Positions 8,604-16,851 of a stretch of DNA of 64,000 nucleotides are shown here, one piece after another; positions within the stretch are counted from its first letter, which is position 1; every line of letters begins with the position of its first letter. The stretch comes from an uncultured Algibacter sp. Lineage in GTDB: Bacteria > Bacteroidota > Bacteroidia > Flavobacteriales > Flavobacteriaceae. The stretch lies in contig NZ_CANKXK010000001.1 in the NCBI RefSeq assembly GCF_947487605.1, positions 124,001-188,000 on the forward strand. The letters are read 5' to 3'. A program made the position numbers and the translations under genes. The notes below the pieces were generated by a model. It worked only from the letters and a program-made list of their open reading frames with translations, was not told the origin of the DNA and made no database searches.

Positions 8604-9107
8604 ATGACAGCTAAAAACAATGTGATTCTAAATCATAATGAAATTACCCATAAAATAAGGCGCATTGCTTTTCAAATATATGAAAACAATGTAAATGAAA
8701 AAGATATAATTCTGGCGGGTATTGATAGCAACGGCTATATATTGGCAAAAAAATTAAAAGTGGCGCTTTCAAAAATATCTGATATAACACCAATACTTTG
8801 TAAAGTTAGTATTGATAAAAAAAATCCTTGGTCTGAAATAAAAACGTCTATTCCATCTTCTGAATACGAAAATAAATCTTTGGTTTTGGTAGACGATGTT
8901 TTAAACTCTGGAACGACTTTAATTTATGGAGTTAAACATTTTCTAGATGTACCGCTAAAACAGTTTAAAACCGCTGTATTGGTAAATAGAAACCATAAAA
9001 AGTATCCTGTAAAAGCCGATTTTAAAGGAATTTCTTTGTCAACCTCACTTCATGAACATGTTAATGTATTCTTAGAAGGCAAAAACTTTGAAGCTGTTTT
9101 AGAATAA
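8604..9107 (+). CDS. Phosphoribosyltransferase domain protein (PyrR-like)
   Basis: 167 aa. The PRPP-binding loop is visible as SLVLVDDVLNSGTTLIYGV (about residues 92-110), and the fold matches type I phosphoribosyltransferases. It resembles the PyrR/ComF group in length, but the base specificity cannot be read from sequence. Its 3' end overlaps the convergent shikimate kinase gene by 9 bases. Confidence 0.85.
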   Translation: MTAKNNVILNHNEITHKIRRIAFQIYENNVNEKDIILAGIDSNGYILAKKLKVALSKISDITPILCKVSIDKKNPWSEIKTSIPSSEYENKSLVLVDDVLNSGTTLIYGVKHFLDVPLKQFKTAVLVNRNHKKYPVKADFKGISLSTSLHEHVNVFLEGKNFEAVLE

Positions 9108-9620
9108 TTCACAAATAATATCTTCTACAATTTCATCTTTAGTTTTATTATCAACAGAAACTTTTATTTCCGCTTCATTATAGAAAGGTACGCGTTCAAA
9201 TAAGTGCTTTCCTATAAATTCTGCCATAGCTTCTTCAGTTTCAATGTGAGCAATCAAAGGTCGTTTTGCCTTTTTCTCAATAAGTTTTTTTACTAAAGTT
9301 GGAATTGTCGCTTTTAAATAGATGCTTTTAGCATTTTCAGCATTAAAAATATGGCTCATGTTATCTCCGTAACATGGTGTACCTCCTCCTACAGATAGTA
9401 TAGTCTTGTTTTTAATATTTAATAATTCTTTCAAATAAAAAGATTCTTTTTTTCTGAAATATATTTCACCTTTTGATTCAAAAATTTCTGTTACAGTCGC
9501 ATCTTCCTTTTCTTCAATAAAATCATCTAAATCTATAAAGTTATAATTCAATTTTTTAGCCAATTTTTTTCCAATACTCGACTTACCAGAAGCCATATAC
9601 CCAATTAAAACTAATATCAT
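9099..9620 (-). CDS. aroK: Shikimate kinase
   Basis: 173 aa, the usual family length. It phosphorylates shikimate to shikimate 3-phosphate in chorismate synthesis. The Walker A motif is GYMASGKSSIGKKL near the N-terminus, the shikimate-binding DLDDFIEEKE follows, and SVGGGTPCY and the KAKRPLIA lid region are present. It converges with the phosphoribosyltransferase gene and has no other aromatic-pathway gene beside it. Confidence 0.95.
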   Translation of the reverse strand: MILVLIGYMASGKSSIGKKLAKKLNYNFIDLDDFIEEKEDATVTEIFESKGEIYFRKKESFYLKELLNIKNKTILSVGGGTPCYGDNMSHIFNAENAKSIYLKATIPTLVKKLIEKKAKRPLIAHIETEEAMAEFIGKHLFERVPFYNEAEIKVSVDNKTKDEIVEDIICELF

Positions 9621-9696
9621 TTTTATGCTACAAATTGATTATTAAAAACATACGATTAAGTGCTGCAAAAAAACGAAAATTTCTTCAAAAAAAATA

Positions 9697-9726
9697 TTGT
9701 TTTATTAATTAAACATTTTATATTTG
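9697..9726 (+). promoter_or_regulatory. Bacteroidota-type promoter of tRNA-Lys
   Basis: TTG at 9697-9699, a 19-base spacer and TATATTTG at 9719-9726 fit the primary sigma factor consensus of this phylum (TTG, 17-23 bases, TAnnTTTG). It lies 38 bases upstream of tRNA-Lys. Confidence 0.7.
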
Positions 9727-9764
9727 CACCCGCTAACAACAATGTGTTAGCATTTTTAATTAAT

Positions 9765-9837
9765 GACCTGGTAGCTCAGTTGGTAGAGCATCTCCCTTTT
9801 AAGGAGAGGGTCCTGGGTTCGAGCCCCAGCCCGGTCA
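9765..9837 (+). tRNA. tRNA-Lys (anticodon TTT)
   Basis: A 73-base cloverleaf: acceptor GACCTGG/CCCGGTC, D stem GCTC/GAGC, anticodon stem TCTCC/GGAGA with loop CTTTTAA (anticodon 9798-9800), T stem CTGGG/CCCAG with TTCGAGC, discriminator A. CCA is not encoded. The acceptor stem has a T5-C68 mismatch, which is unusual. Confidence 0.95.
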
Positions 9838-9838
9838 C

Positions 9839-9880
9839 AAAAAAAGTTAAGCGTTATTGCTTAACTTTTTTTATTTTTAC
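9839..9880 (+). terminator. Rho-independent terminator after tRNA-Lys
   Basis: A perfect 14-base stem (9839-9852 with 9859-9872, core GTTAAGC/GCTTAAC), a six-base loop GTTATT and a T-rich tail. It sits between tRNA-Lys and tRNA-Leu, leaving only about 20 bases before tRNA-Leu. Confidence 0.8.
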
Positions 9881-9894
9881 TTACCTCATTTAAT

Positions 9895-9980
9895 GCGCAC
9901 GTGGCGGAATTGGTAGACGCGCTGGCTTGAGGGGCCAGTATCCGTTTTAGGATGTGGAAGTTCGAATCTTCTCGTGTGCA
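9895..9980 (+). tRNA. tRNA-Leu (anticodon GAG)
   Basis: An 86-base class II tRNA: acceptor GCGCACG/CGTGTGC with one G-T pair, anticodon stem CTGGC/GCCAG around loop TTGAGGG (anticodon 9929-9931), an extended variable arm, T stem GGAAG/CTTCT with TTCGAAT, discriminator A. CCA is not encoded. Confidence 0.95.
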
Positions 9981-9993
9981 CTTAAAATACACC

Positions 9994-12246
9994 TTACTTT
10001 AAAGCATTCAAATTGTTAAACATCGTTTGATACTGAACATTATTAGGATATAATTCAACAAGCTGAGATGAGATATTTTTAGCGTTCTCTATTTCTCCTT
10101 CTTTTTGATAGAGATAAGCCAATACATACAGTAAACTTTCATTTCTAGCATCAAGCTTAAGGCCTTTTTTAGCAACATCTTCGGCTTTTTTAAAATTATT
10201 TACTTTATCATACAACAAGCTTAAATTATAATAAAACCGAATATTATCTGGCATGTATTTAATAGCTAAATGCATTTGTTCAATAGCGTCCTCTACCCTA
10301 TTACGTTCTGCTAATAATAACGAATACGAATAATACGTTTGCCCAAAATTTGGCTCTTGCCTAATAATCGTCTTAAAGGCTTCTTCAGCTTTTGCATAAT
10401 CCTGATTTTGATAATACAAATTAGCTAAGTTTGTTCTAACTACATTATTTAAATTATCTATCTCTAAAGCTTTTTCATACCAGATGATAGCATTATAAAT
10501 ATCTCCCTTTTTAAAATAATACAATGCTTTTTTTGCTCTTCCTGCTGAAAAATCTCCTGTAACACTTAACTGAGTTTCAAACTCTTTTTTAACTTTTTTG
10601 TATGCGCCTTTATATTCATCAGGTATTTGAAGTTCATTTAATGATGCTATTGCCATAAATGCTTTAACTCTAATTGATCGTTTTTCATCTGCTAGAAGTG
10701 GTAAAAAATAATTAGCATAATCATTAAAATTAGAATTATTTAAAACATCAATAACAGCACCCCTCACCAAAGGCGAGTCATCGTTTAAAAATGCTAACAT
10801 ATTATTAATAACCTCATCATTTAAATAATTCCCCATAGCACTTACTCCAGATGCTCTAGCTATTTCTGGATAAATGGTGTCTTTTGATAATTCCATTAAC
10901 TTCTCTAAACCATGAGGGTCTCCTACTAAACCAGGAGCCAATAACTCGGAAAAATGTTTTGACTTAGGAGTTCCATAATTTTTTTTAAAATGTTCCCAAG
11001 CCCAAGTATCATCTTTATCCGTATGACAATGAATACATGCGTTGGGGGTATTATATTTTATACTCAAATCTGGTCTTGGTATTCTAAAACTATGGTCTCT
11101 GCGGTAATCGTTCCCCATATAAACTTTACCAGACATGTGACAATTTATGCACTTTGCTCCCTCTGAGTTAGCTTGATGAAAATGATGAGATGTTTGGTCG
11201 TAAACATTGGTATCATGACACTGAATACATAACTTGTTACCTTCAAATCTTAGTTTTAAAGAATGTGGGTTATGGCAATTAGTACAACTTACATTGTTTT
11301 GATACATTTTACTCTGAAGGAATGAACCATAAACATATACCTCATCTAATATTTGCCCATCTGGGTGATATAAGTTATCTGTGATTAACTGTGGAAAATA
11401 ATGATCTAAAAAAGTACCTTCAAAATTATAAAATTCTGAAAACTGTTCTCGTCTAACATGACATCTAGCGCACGCATCAACTAATGCTTTTGAAGAAATA
11501 CCGGGAATCATTTTTAAATCCCCTTGAGGTTTATACCTTTCTCCATCACGATTAGCTAGTTCAACATGTGTCTTACCTGGACCATGACATGCTTCACAGC
11601 TTACATTTATTATAGCAGACTTTGTATTATAACTATGCGATTCTAAATTATAATTTTTCCTAACATTAGTTGAGTGACAATCGGCACACATATTATTCCA
11701 ATTCAACCCGCCTCTTGACCAATGTAACCACTCCGAATGCACTACCTTAAAATCTGGGTATAAATCAAACCACTTCTTTTTTTCTACATCCCATGCTGTT
11801 CTTAAACATTGGTAATGCCCATCAGGAAACTTAACTATATACTGCTGCAATGGCGTAACTCCAAAGGTATATTCAATTTTATAATCATGATACTTACCAT
11901 CCCTTCCTTCGGTATTAACATAATATTCGCTATCCTTTTTGTAAAAAAGTGATGTAATGCCTTGACTTGCAAATTTGACGTTATTGAAATTTCCAAGAAC
12001 CGTAGTATCTAATGCGATTTGCATTGCTTTATCATGATGAGACCCTTGCCAAGATTTAAACTCGGAAACATGACATTCTTTGCATTTTTGATCTCCTAAA
12101 AAATGATTATCAGGGATTAAATTAGTAGATGCGAAAACATCTTTTTCTATATCAGAATCACTTATATACTTCGATTCTTTTTGTTTACAAGAGAAAAAAA
12201 ATACTATTAAGATGAAGAATAACGATGATTTATTTGAAAATTTCAA
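9994..12246 (-). CDS. Octaheme cytochrome c lipoprotein with HEAT and TPR repeats
   Basis: 750 aa. The signal peptide ends in a lipobox-like FFSC at about residue 20, so it is probably an anchored, exported lipoprotein. Eight CxxCH heme sites are visible: CKECH, CADCH, CEACH, CARCH, CTNCH, CIQCH, CINCH and CIHCH, spread over residues about 55-405. A HEAT-like region follows (about 430-550), then around five TPRs from about 570 to the C-terminus (for example AIIWYEKALEIDNLNNVVR). The N-terminal half resembles cytochrome c554/NrfA-type multiheme proteins, implying electron transfer in the periplasm. The fused repeats suggest a scaffold for partner proteins. The partner and electron acceptor are unknown. 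Confidence 0.88.
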   Translation of the reverse strand: MKFSNKSSLFFILIVFFFSCKQKESKYISDSDIEKDVFASTNLIPDNHFLGDQKCKECHVSEFKSWQGSHHDKAMQIALDTTVLGNFNNVKFASQGITSLFYKKDSEYYVNTEGRDGKYHDYKIEYTFGVTPLQQYIVKFPDGHYQCLRTAWDVEKKKWFDLYPDFKVVHSEWLHWSRGGLNWNNMCADCHSTNVRKNYNLESHSYNTKSAIINVSCEACHGPGKTHVELANRDGERYKPQGDLKMIPGISSKALVDACARCHVRREQFSEFYNFEGTFLDHYFPQLITDNLYHPDGQILDEVYVYGSFLQSKMYQNNVSCTNCHNPHSLKLRFEGNKLCIQCHDTNVYDQTSHHFHQANSEGAKCINCHMSGKVYMGNDYRRDHSFRIPRPDLSIKYNTPNACIHCHTDKDDTWAWEHFKKNYGTPKSKHFSELLAPGLVGDPHGLEKLMELSKDTIYPEIARASGVSAMGNYLNDEVINNMLAFLNDDSPLVRGAVIDVLNNSNFNDYANYFLPLLADEKRSIRVKAFMAIASLNELQIPDEYKGAYKKVKKEFETQLSVTGDFSAGRAKKALYYFKKGDIYNAIIWYEKALEIDNLNNVVRTNLANLYYQNQDYAKAEEAFKTIIRQEPNFGQTYYSYSLLLAERNRVEDAIEQMHLAIKYMPDNIRFYYNLSLLYDKVNNFKKAEDVAKKGLKLDARNESLLYVLAYLYQKEGEIENAKNISSQLVELYPNNVQYQTMFNNLNALK

Positions 12247-12378
12247 TATAAATTATTTAAAACATTATAAGTTTTAAATATAAATCATTTGTTAATTTCA
12301 AAAGCTAAGCGATATCATTTTTTTACATAAAAAATCAAAGTATAACTAAAAGAAATATGCTTTATAAATTTTTTTTTA

Positions 12379-12408
12379 TTGTTCGTATAGTAAAAATGCT
12401 TATTTTTG
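12379..12408 (+). promoter_or_regulatory. Candidate promoter of the CarH-like regulator
   Basis: TTG at 12379-12381, 19-base spacer, TATTTTTG at 12401-12408, an exact TAnnTTTG match. A GTTTAAG word overlaps the box end, similar to the GTTTAAC word at the crtI promoter, so autoregulation is possible. Confidence 0.55.
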
Positions 12409-12429
12409 TTTAAGAAAAATTACTTTTTA

Positions 12430-13329
12430 ATGAACAATATTAAAGTAAACTTTAGTATTAAGGACTTAGAAAACCTTACTGGTATTAAAGCACATACCAT
12501 ACGTATTTGGGAAAAAAGATATAATTTACTTACTCCAAATAGGTCAGATACTAATATTAGAAATTACAGTTTAACAAGTTTTCAGAAACTTTTAAATATC
12601 TCGTATTTAAATAATAACGGATTAAAAATTTCTAAAATTGCTAATCTAGATGAAGATCAAATTCCTATAAAAGTTAGAGAAATAGCTTCTAGAGCCAAAG
12701 TTGAAGATCATGCTATAAATGCTCTAAAAATGGCCATGGTTAATTTTGATCAGGTTTTATTTTACAGCACATACAATAACCTTTTAGAAAACAAGACTTT
12801 TAGCGAAATATTTTATTCAGTTTTCTTACCATTACTAAATGAAATAGGCTTGCTTTGGCAAACCAACACCATTACACCAGCTCATGAGCATTTTTTATCT
12901 GTTCATATCAAACAAAAAATACTATTAAATACAGAAAGACTTCAGCTTTTAGAGCCCAAACCAGTATCAAAAACATTTGTTTTGTTTTTACCCGAAAATG
13001 AAATTCATGATATAGGATTACTTTTTATAAATTATCAACTCAGAAGTAAAGGCTATCATACTATATTTTTAGGAGAGAGTGTTCCTATGGAAAGTCTATC
13101 AGATCTACTTGAATTCTTCAACGAAATTACATTTATATCTTACTTTACAGTTTATCCAGAAACAAAAGATGTTCCAAATTACATAAACAATTTTAACGAT
13201 CTTCTACTACAAAAGGATAACACAAAACTGATGTTATTAGGAAAAAGATTTACTGATTTTGAATTAGAAAATACTCCAGAAAAAGTTTCTATCTATAATT
13301 CTATTGAAAATTTAGTTAAAGATTTATAA
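12430..13329 (+). CDS. MerR-family regulator with B12-binding domain (CarH/LitR-like photoreceptor candidate)
   Basis: I choose the ATG at 12430 (299 aa) because the earlier in-frame TTG lies inside the promoter box. The N-terminal MerR HTH is FSIKDLENLTGIKAHTIRIWEKRYNLL. The middle is the helical B12-capping domain with W-x9-EH (W in GLLWQTNTITPAHEH), the motif that packs over adenosylcobalamin in CarH. The C-terminal Rossmann domain has EIHDIG, matching the (D/E)xHxxG motif whose His ligates cobalt, and LGESVPMESL. CarH proteins repress carotenoid genes in the dark and release DNA on light-driven B12 photolysis. The crt operon begins 44 bases downstream, which supports this role. Confidence 0.9.
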   Translation: MNNIKVNFSIKDLENLTGIKAHTIRIWEKRYNLLTPNRSDTNIRNYSLTSFQKLLNISYLNNNGLKISKIANLDEDQIPIKVREIASRAKVEDHAINALKMAMVNFDQVLFYSTYNNLLENKTFSEIFYSVFLPLLNEIGLLWQTNTITPAHEHFLSVHIKQKILLNTERLQLLEPKPVSKTFVLFLPENEIHDIGLLFINYQLRSKGYHTIFLGESVPMESLSDLLEFFNEITFISYFTVYPETKDVPNYINNFNDLLLQKDNTKLMLLGKRFTDFELENTPEKVSIYNSIENLVKDL

Positions 13330-13342
13330 ATATTTCATTTTT

Positions 13343-13370
13343 GTTTAACTTTTAACTATATTTGTTAAAC
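13343..13370 (+). promoter_or_regulatory. Operator-like inverted repeat over the crtI -7 box
   Basis: GTTTAAC (13343-13349) and its exact reverse complement GTTAAAC (13364-13370) flank a second TTTAAC and a TATATTTG -7 box (13357-13364). The position fits repression by the adjacent MerR-type regulator. The crtI ATG lies at 13374, so a transcript starting here would be nearly leaderless. Confidence 0.4.
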
Positions 13371-13373
13371 AAT

Positions 13374-14846
13374 ATGAAATCAACTATACATATAATAGGC
13401 TCAGGCTTTTCTTCTCTTGCTGCTTCTTGCTACTTAGCAAAATCGGGATATGAGGTTACAATATTCGAAAAAAACACAACTATTGGAGGGCGAGCAAGAC
13501 AGTTAACTAAAGATGGATTTACATTTGATATTGGTCCTACCTGGTATTGGATGCCTGATGTTTTTGAACGTTTTTTTTCAGATTTTAACAAAAAGCCATC
13601 TGATTATTACACTTTAGAAAAATTAAACCCTGCTTATAGTGTTTACTTTGGTAAAGATGATTTTATAACTATAGAAGATACTTTAGAAAAAATCATCAAA
13701 GCTTTTGAAGTAGAAGAACCTGGAAGTTCTATGAAGCTTAAAAAGTTTATTAATAAAGCTAAAAACAATTACGATATCGCCATAAAGGATTTGGTTTATA
13801 ATCCAGGAGTATCTCCTTTAGAATTAATTACGCCTGCGACAATAAAGAAAATAAATCAGTTTTTTAGTACCATTAAAAAAGATGTTAGAAACGAATTTAA
13901 AAACGATAGATTAGTAAAAATTCTTGAATTCCCTGTGTTGTTTTTAGGCGCAAAACCTAGTGATACGCCTTCATTCTATAGCTTCATGAATTATGCAGAT
14001 TTTGGTCTTGGCACCTTTCATCCTAAAAAAGGCATGTATCAAGTAATTTTAGCTATGGAAAGTTTAGCTAAAGAACTTGGAGTAACTATTAATATAAACT
14101 CACCAGTTGAAAAAATTATTGTAAAAAATGGAGAAGCTAAAGGTTTAGTTTCAAACGGCAAAAACTACTATTCAGATATTGTTGTTAGTGGTGCTGATTA
14201 TTATCATACAGAAACACTATTAGACAAACCTCTCAGACAATATTCAGAAAAATACTGGGAGAAAAAAACTTTTGCCCCTTCTTCACTCCTCTTTTATGTT
14301 GGTTTTAACAAGAAACTAAAAAATGTAAATCATCACACATTATTTTTTGATGTTGATTTTGATGTGCATGCAGAAGCTATTTATGACACTCCTAAATGGC
14401 CAGAAAACCCATTGTTTTATGCTAGTTTCCCAAGTATAACAGACGATAATGCTGCCCCAAAAGGAAAAGAAGCTGGTATATTTTTAATCCCCCTTGCCCC
14501 TGGATTAAAAGACACCCCTGAATTAAGAGCTATTTATTTCAATAAAATTATAGACCGCTTTGAAAATTTAACCTCTCAAAGTGTAAAGGATGCCATTATA
14601 TTTAAGGAGAGCTTTTGTTTAAACGACTTTATAAAAGATTACAACTCGTATAAAGGAAATGCCTATGGAATGGCAAATACTTTATTACAAACCGCTTTTT
14701 TAAGACCCAAGATTAAGAGCAAAAAAGTAGAAAATTTATTTTTTACTGGTCAATTAACGGTTCCTGGTCCTGGTGTTCCACCATCCTTAATATCTGGAAA
14801 ATTAGTAGCCGATTTAATAACAAAACACCATAGCATTTTAGTATGA
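13374..14846 (+). CDS. crtI: Phytoene desaturase
   Basis: 490 aa from the ATG at 13374; an in-frame TTG at 13362 is inside the promoter box and is less likely. It desaturates phytoene to lycopene. The N-terminus is the FAD-binding Rossmann motif IHIIGSGFSSLAASCYLAKSG with EK and GGRARQL. The C-terminal signature GPGVPPSLISGKLVADLI is typical of CrtI. It is the first gene of a crtI-crtB-crtZ-cyclase operon and overlaps crtB by 4 bases (ATGA). Confidence 0.95.
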   Translation: MKSTIHIIGSGFSSLAASCYLAKSGYEVTIFEKNTTIGGRARQLTKDGFTFDIGPTWYWMPDVFERFFSDFNKKPSDYYTLEKLNPAYSVYFGKDDFITIEDTLEKIIKAFEVEEPGSSMKLKKFINKAKNNYDIAIKDLVYNPGVSPLELITPATIKKINQFFSTIKKDVRNEFKNDRLVKILEFPVLFLGAKPSDTPSFYSFMNYADFGLGTFHPKKGMYQVILAMESLAKELGVTININSPVEKIIVKNGEAKGLVSNGKNYYSDIVVSGADYYHTETLLDKPLRQYSEKYWEKKTFAPSSLLFYVGFNKKLKNVNHHTLFFDVDFDVHAEAIYDTPKWPENPLFYASFPSITDDNAAPKGKEAGIFLIPLAPGLKDTPELRAIYFNKIIDRFENLTSQSVKDAIIFKESFCLNDFIKDYNSYKGNAYGMANTLLQTAFLRPKIKSKKVENLFFTGQLTVPGPGVPPSLISGKLVADLITKHHSILV

Positions 14847-15682
14847 AGGCATTATTTGATACCGTTTCTTACAACAGCAGTAAGCTAGTAACCAAAACGT
14901 ATAGTACGTCTTTTTCGTTAGCTACAAAAATGCTATACAAATCTATACGTAGTGATATATACAATATTTATGGTTTTGTTCGATTTGCTGATGAAATTGT
15001 AGATTCGTTCCATGACTATAACAAAGAGGAATTATTCAACAAGTTTTCAGATGATTTAGAGCATGCTCTAAAAAACAAAATAAGTCTTAACCCCATTCTT
15101 AACTCATTTCAGCATACATTTCACAGATATGATATAGACAAATCTCTTGTTGACGCTTTTATGAAAAGTATGCGATTAGATTTACATAAAACTAAATACT
15201 TGACTGAAGAAGAATATAAAGCCTACATTTATGGTTCTGCTGATGTTGTTGGATTAATGTGTTTAAAAGTTTTTGTAAAAGGAGATAATACGAAGTATAA
15301 TGAACTTAAAGATACAGCCATGGCATTAGGCTCTGCGTTTCAAAAAGTCAACTTCCTTAGAGATTTGAAAGCTGATTTTGAAGGTTTAGATAGAACTTAC
15401 TTCCCTAATACAGATATTGAAAATCTTGATGAATCGTCAAAACAAGACATTATTGATGATATTGAAAAAGATTTTGAAAAAGGTTTAAGTGGTATTAAAA
15501 AACTGCCAATTGAAGCCAAGTTTGGTGTTTTTATGGCTTATAGATATTATAGTCAACTTCTTAAAAAACTCAAAAAAACACCTGCATTAAAAATAAAAGA
15601 TTCTAGAATACGGGTTTCAAACCCAAAAAAAATTGAACTTTTAGCAAGGAGTTATGTAAAATATCAATTAAATTTAATGTAA
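14843..15682 (+). CDS. crtB: Phytoene synthase
   Basis: 279 aa. It condenses two geranylgeranyl diphosphates into phytoene. Both aspartate-rich Mg2+-diphosphate motifs are visible: RFADEIVDSF (DExxD) at about residue 50 and NFLRDLKADFEGLDRTYFP (DxxxD) at about 175. The start overlaps the crtI stop, indicating translational coupling. No geranylgeranyl diphosphate synthase is in the window. Confidence 0.95.
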   Translation: MKALFDTVSYNSSKLVTKTYSTSFSLATKMLYKSIRSDIYNIYGFVRFADEIVDSFHDYNKEELFNKFSDDLEHALKNKISLNPILNSFQHTFHRYDIDKSLVDAFMKSMRLDLHKTKYLTEEEYKAYIYGSADVVGLMCLKVFVKGDNTKYNELKDTAMALGSAFQKVNFLRDLKADFEGLDRTYFPNTDIENLDESSKQDIIDDIEKDFEKGLSGIKKLPIEAKFGVFMAYRYYSQLLKKLKKTPALKIKDSRIRVSNPKKIELLARSYVKYQLNLM

Positions 15683-15689
15683 ATTTTAA

Positions 15690-16142
15690 GTGATGCAAAC
15701 ACTGTATTGGATACTTATATTTCTAGGAACTTATTGTTTCATGGAATTTATGGCGTGGTTTACTCATAAGTACATCATGCATGGTATCTTATGGAGTTTA
15801 CACAAAGATCATCATCACAAAGATCACGACAGCTGGTTTGAGCGTAATGATGCCTTTTTTATATTTTACGCAGTTGTAAGTATAGGCTTCTTTTTACTCT
15901 GGAAATACACTAGCTTTTGGGCAGGTTTACCTATTGGCTTAGGCATTTTTGTTTACGGTCTGTCTTACTTTTTAGTACATGATATTTTTATTCATCAACG
16001 TTTTAAGATTTTTAGAAATGCCAATAATTGGTATGCCAAAGGCGTAAGGCGTGCACATAAAATGCATCACAAACACTTAGGTAAAGAAGATGGTGAATGC
16101 TTCGGAATGTTATTTGTTCCGTTTAAATATTTCAAGAAATAA
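15690..16142 (+). CDS. crtZ: Beta-carotene hydroxylase
   Basis: 150 aa membrane protein of the fatty acid hydroxylase superfamily. Its histidine clusters HKYIMH, HKDHHHKDH, HDIFIHQR and HKMHHKH are the di-iron ligands of CrtZ. It hydroxylates the beta-ionone rings to give cryptoxanthin and zeaxanthin. It starts 7 bases after crtB and ends 4 bases before the cyclase start. Confidence 0.95.
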   Translation: MMQTLYWILIFLGTYCFMEFMAWFTHKYIMHGILWSLHKDHHHKDHDSWFERNDAFFIFYAVVSIGFFLLWKYTSFWAGLPIGLGIFVYGLSYFLVHDIFIHQRFKIFRNANNWYAKGVRRAHKMHHKHLGKEDGECFGMLFVPFKYFKK

Positions 16143-16146
16143 ACAG

Positions 16147-16851
16147 ATGAACTATTTATATCTGTTACTAAACTTAGGTTCCTTAATTATTCCTTTTATT
16201 TTCAGTTTTCATCCTAAATTAAAATTTTACAGACTCTGGAAACCCCTATTTACAGGAATATTAATTAGCATGCTACTTTTCATTCCTTGGGATATTATTT
16301 TCACAAAACAAGGTATTTGGGGTTTTAATGACACTTATTTTTTAGGAATAAAACTATTTCACTTACCTATTGAAGAATGGTTGTTTTTTATATGCATTCC
16401 TTATGCTTGCGTTTTTACACACTACGCCTTACTTTATTATTTTCCTAATTTGAAACTATCAAAAGAGAACACAAAAATTATTAGCTATTTATTTATTTTA
16501 ATATGTATTGTACTCGCTTTTGCTAATTACAACAAATGGTATAGTGTCATTAACTTCTCATTAGCTGCTCTATTAATCACTTTTGTAATACATATAAACT
16601 CGGAATTGTTATGTAGTTTCTATCTAACATTTCTTGTGATGCTAATTCCATTTTTTATTGTGAATGGTATATTAACAGGAAGTTTTATAGAGCACGAAGT
16701 CGTTTGGTATAATAACTCAGAAAACTTGAATATTAGATTATTCACCATTCCCATTGAAGATGCCGTTTATGCTTTCTCACTTATTCTTCTAAATTTATTT
16801 ATTATGGATTTGATAGGAACTAAAAAAACTAGTGTAATAAATCATCAATAG
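16147..16851 (+). CDS. Lycopene cyclase, fused CrtYc-CrtYd type
   Basis: I start it at the ATG 16147 (234 aa), just after crtZ. It is all membrane helices with two copies of the lycopene cyclase domain: FHLPIEEWLFFICIPYACVF in the first half and FTIPIEDAVYAFSLILLN in the second. This is the fused form of the heterodimeric CrtYc/CrtYd cyclase also found in the fungal bifunctional enzymes and archaea, not the flavin-dependent CrtY. It closes lycopene to beta-carotene and completes a zeaxanthin pathway with crtI, crtB and crtZ. Its last 23 bases overlap the convergent TlpA gene. Confidence 0.88.
   Translation: MNYLYLLLNLGSLIIPFIFSFHPKLKFYRLWKPLFTGILISMLLFIPWDIIFTKQGIWGFNDTYFLGIKLFHLPIEEWLFFICIPYACVFTHYALLYYFPNLKLSKENTKIISYLFILICIVLAFANYNKWYSVINFSLAALLITFVIHINSELLCSFYLTFLVMLIPFFIVNGILTGSFIEHEVVWYNNSENLNIRLFTIPIEDAVYAFSLILLNLFIMDLIGTKKTSVINHQ

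Noticed and set aside
9660-9893. 77-codon ORF across tRNA-Lys
   Set aside because: It reads through the tRNA gene and its terminator; chance frame.
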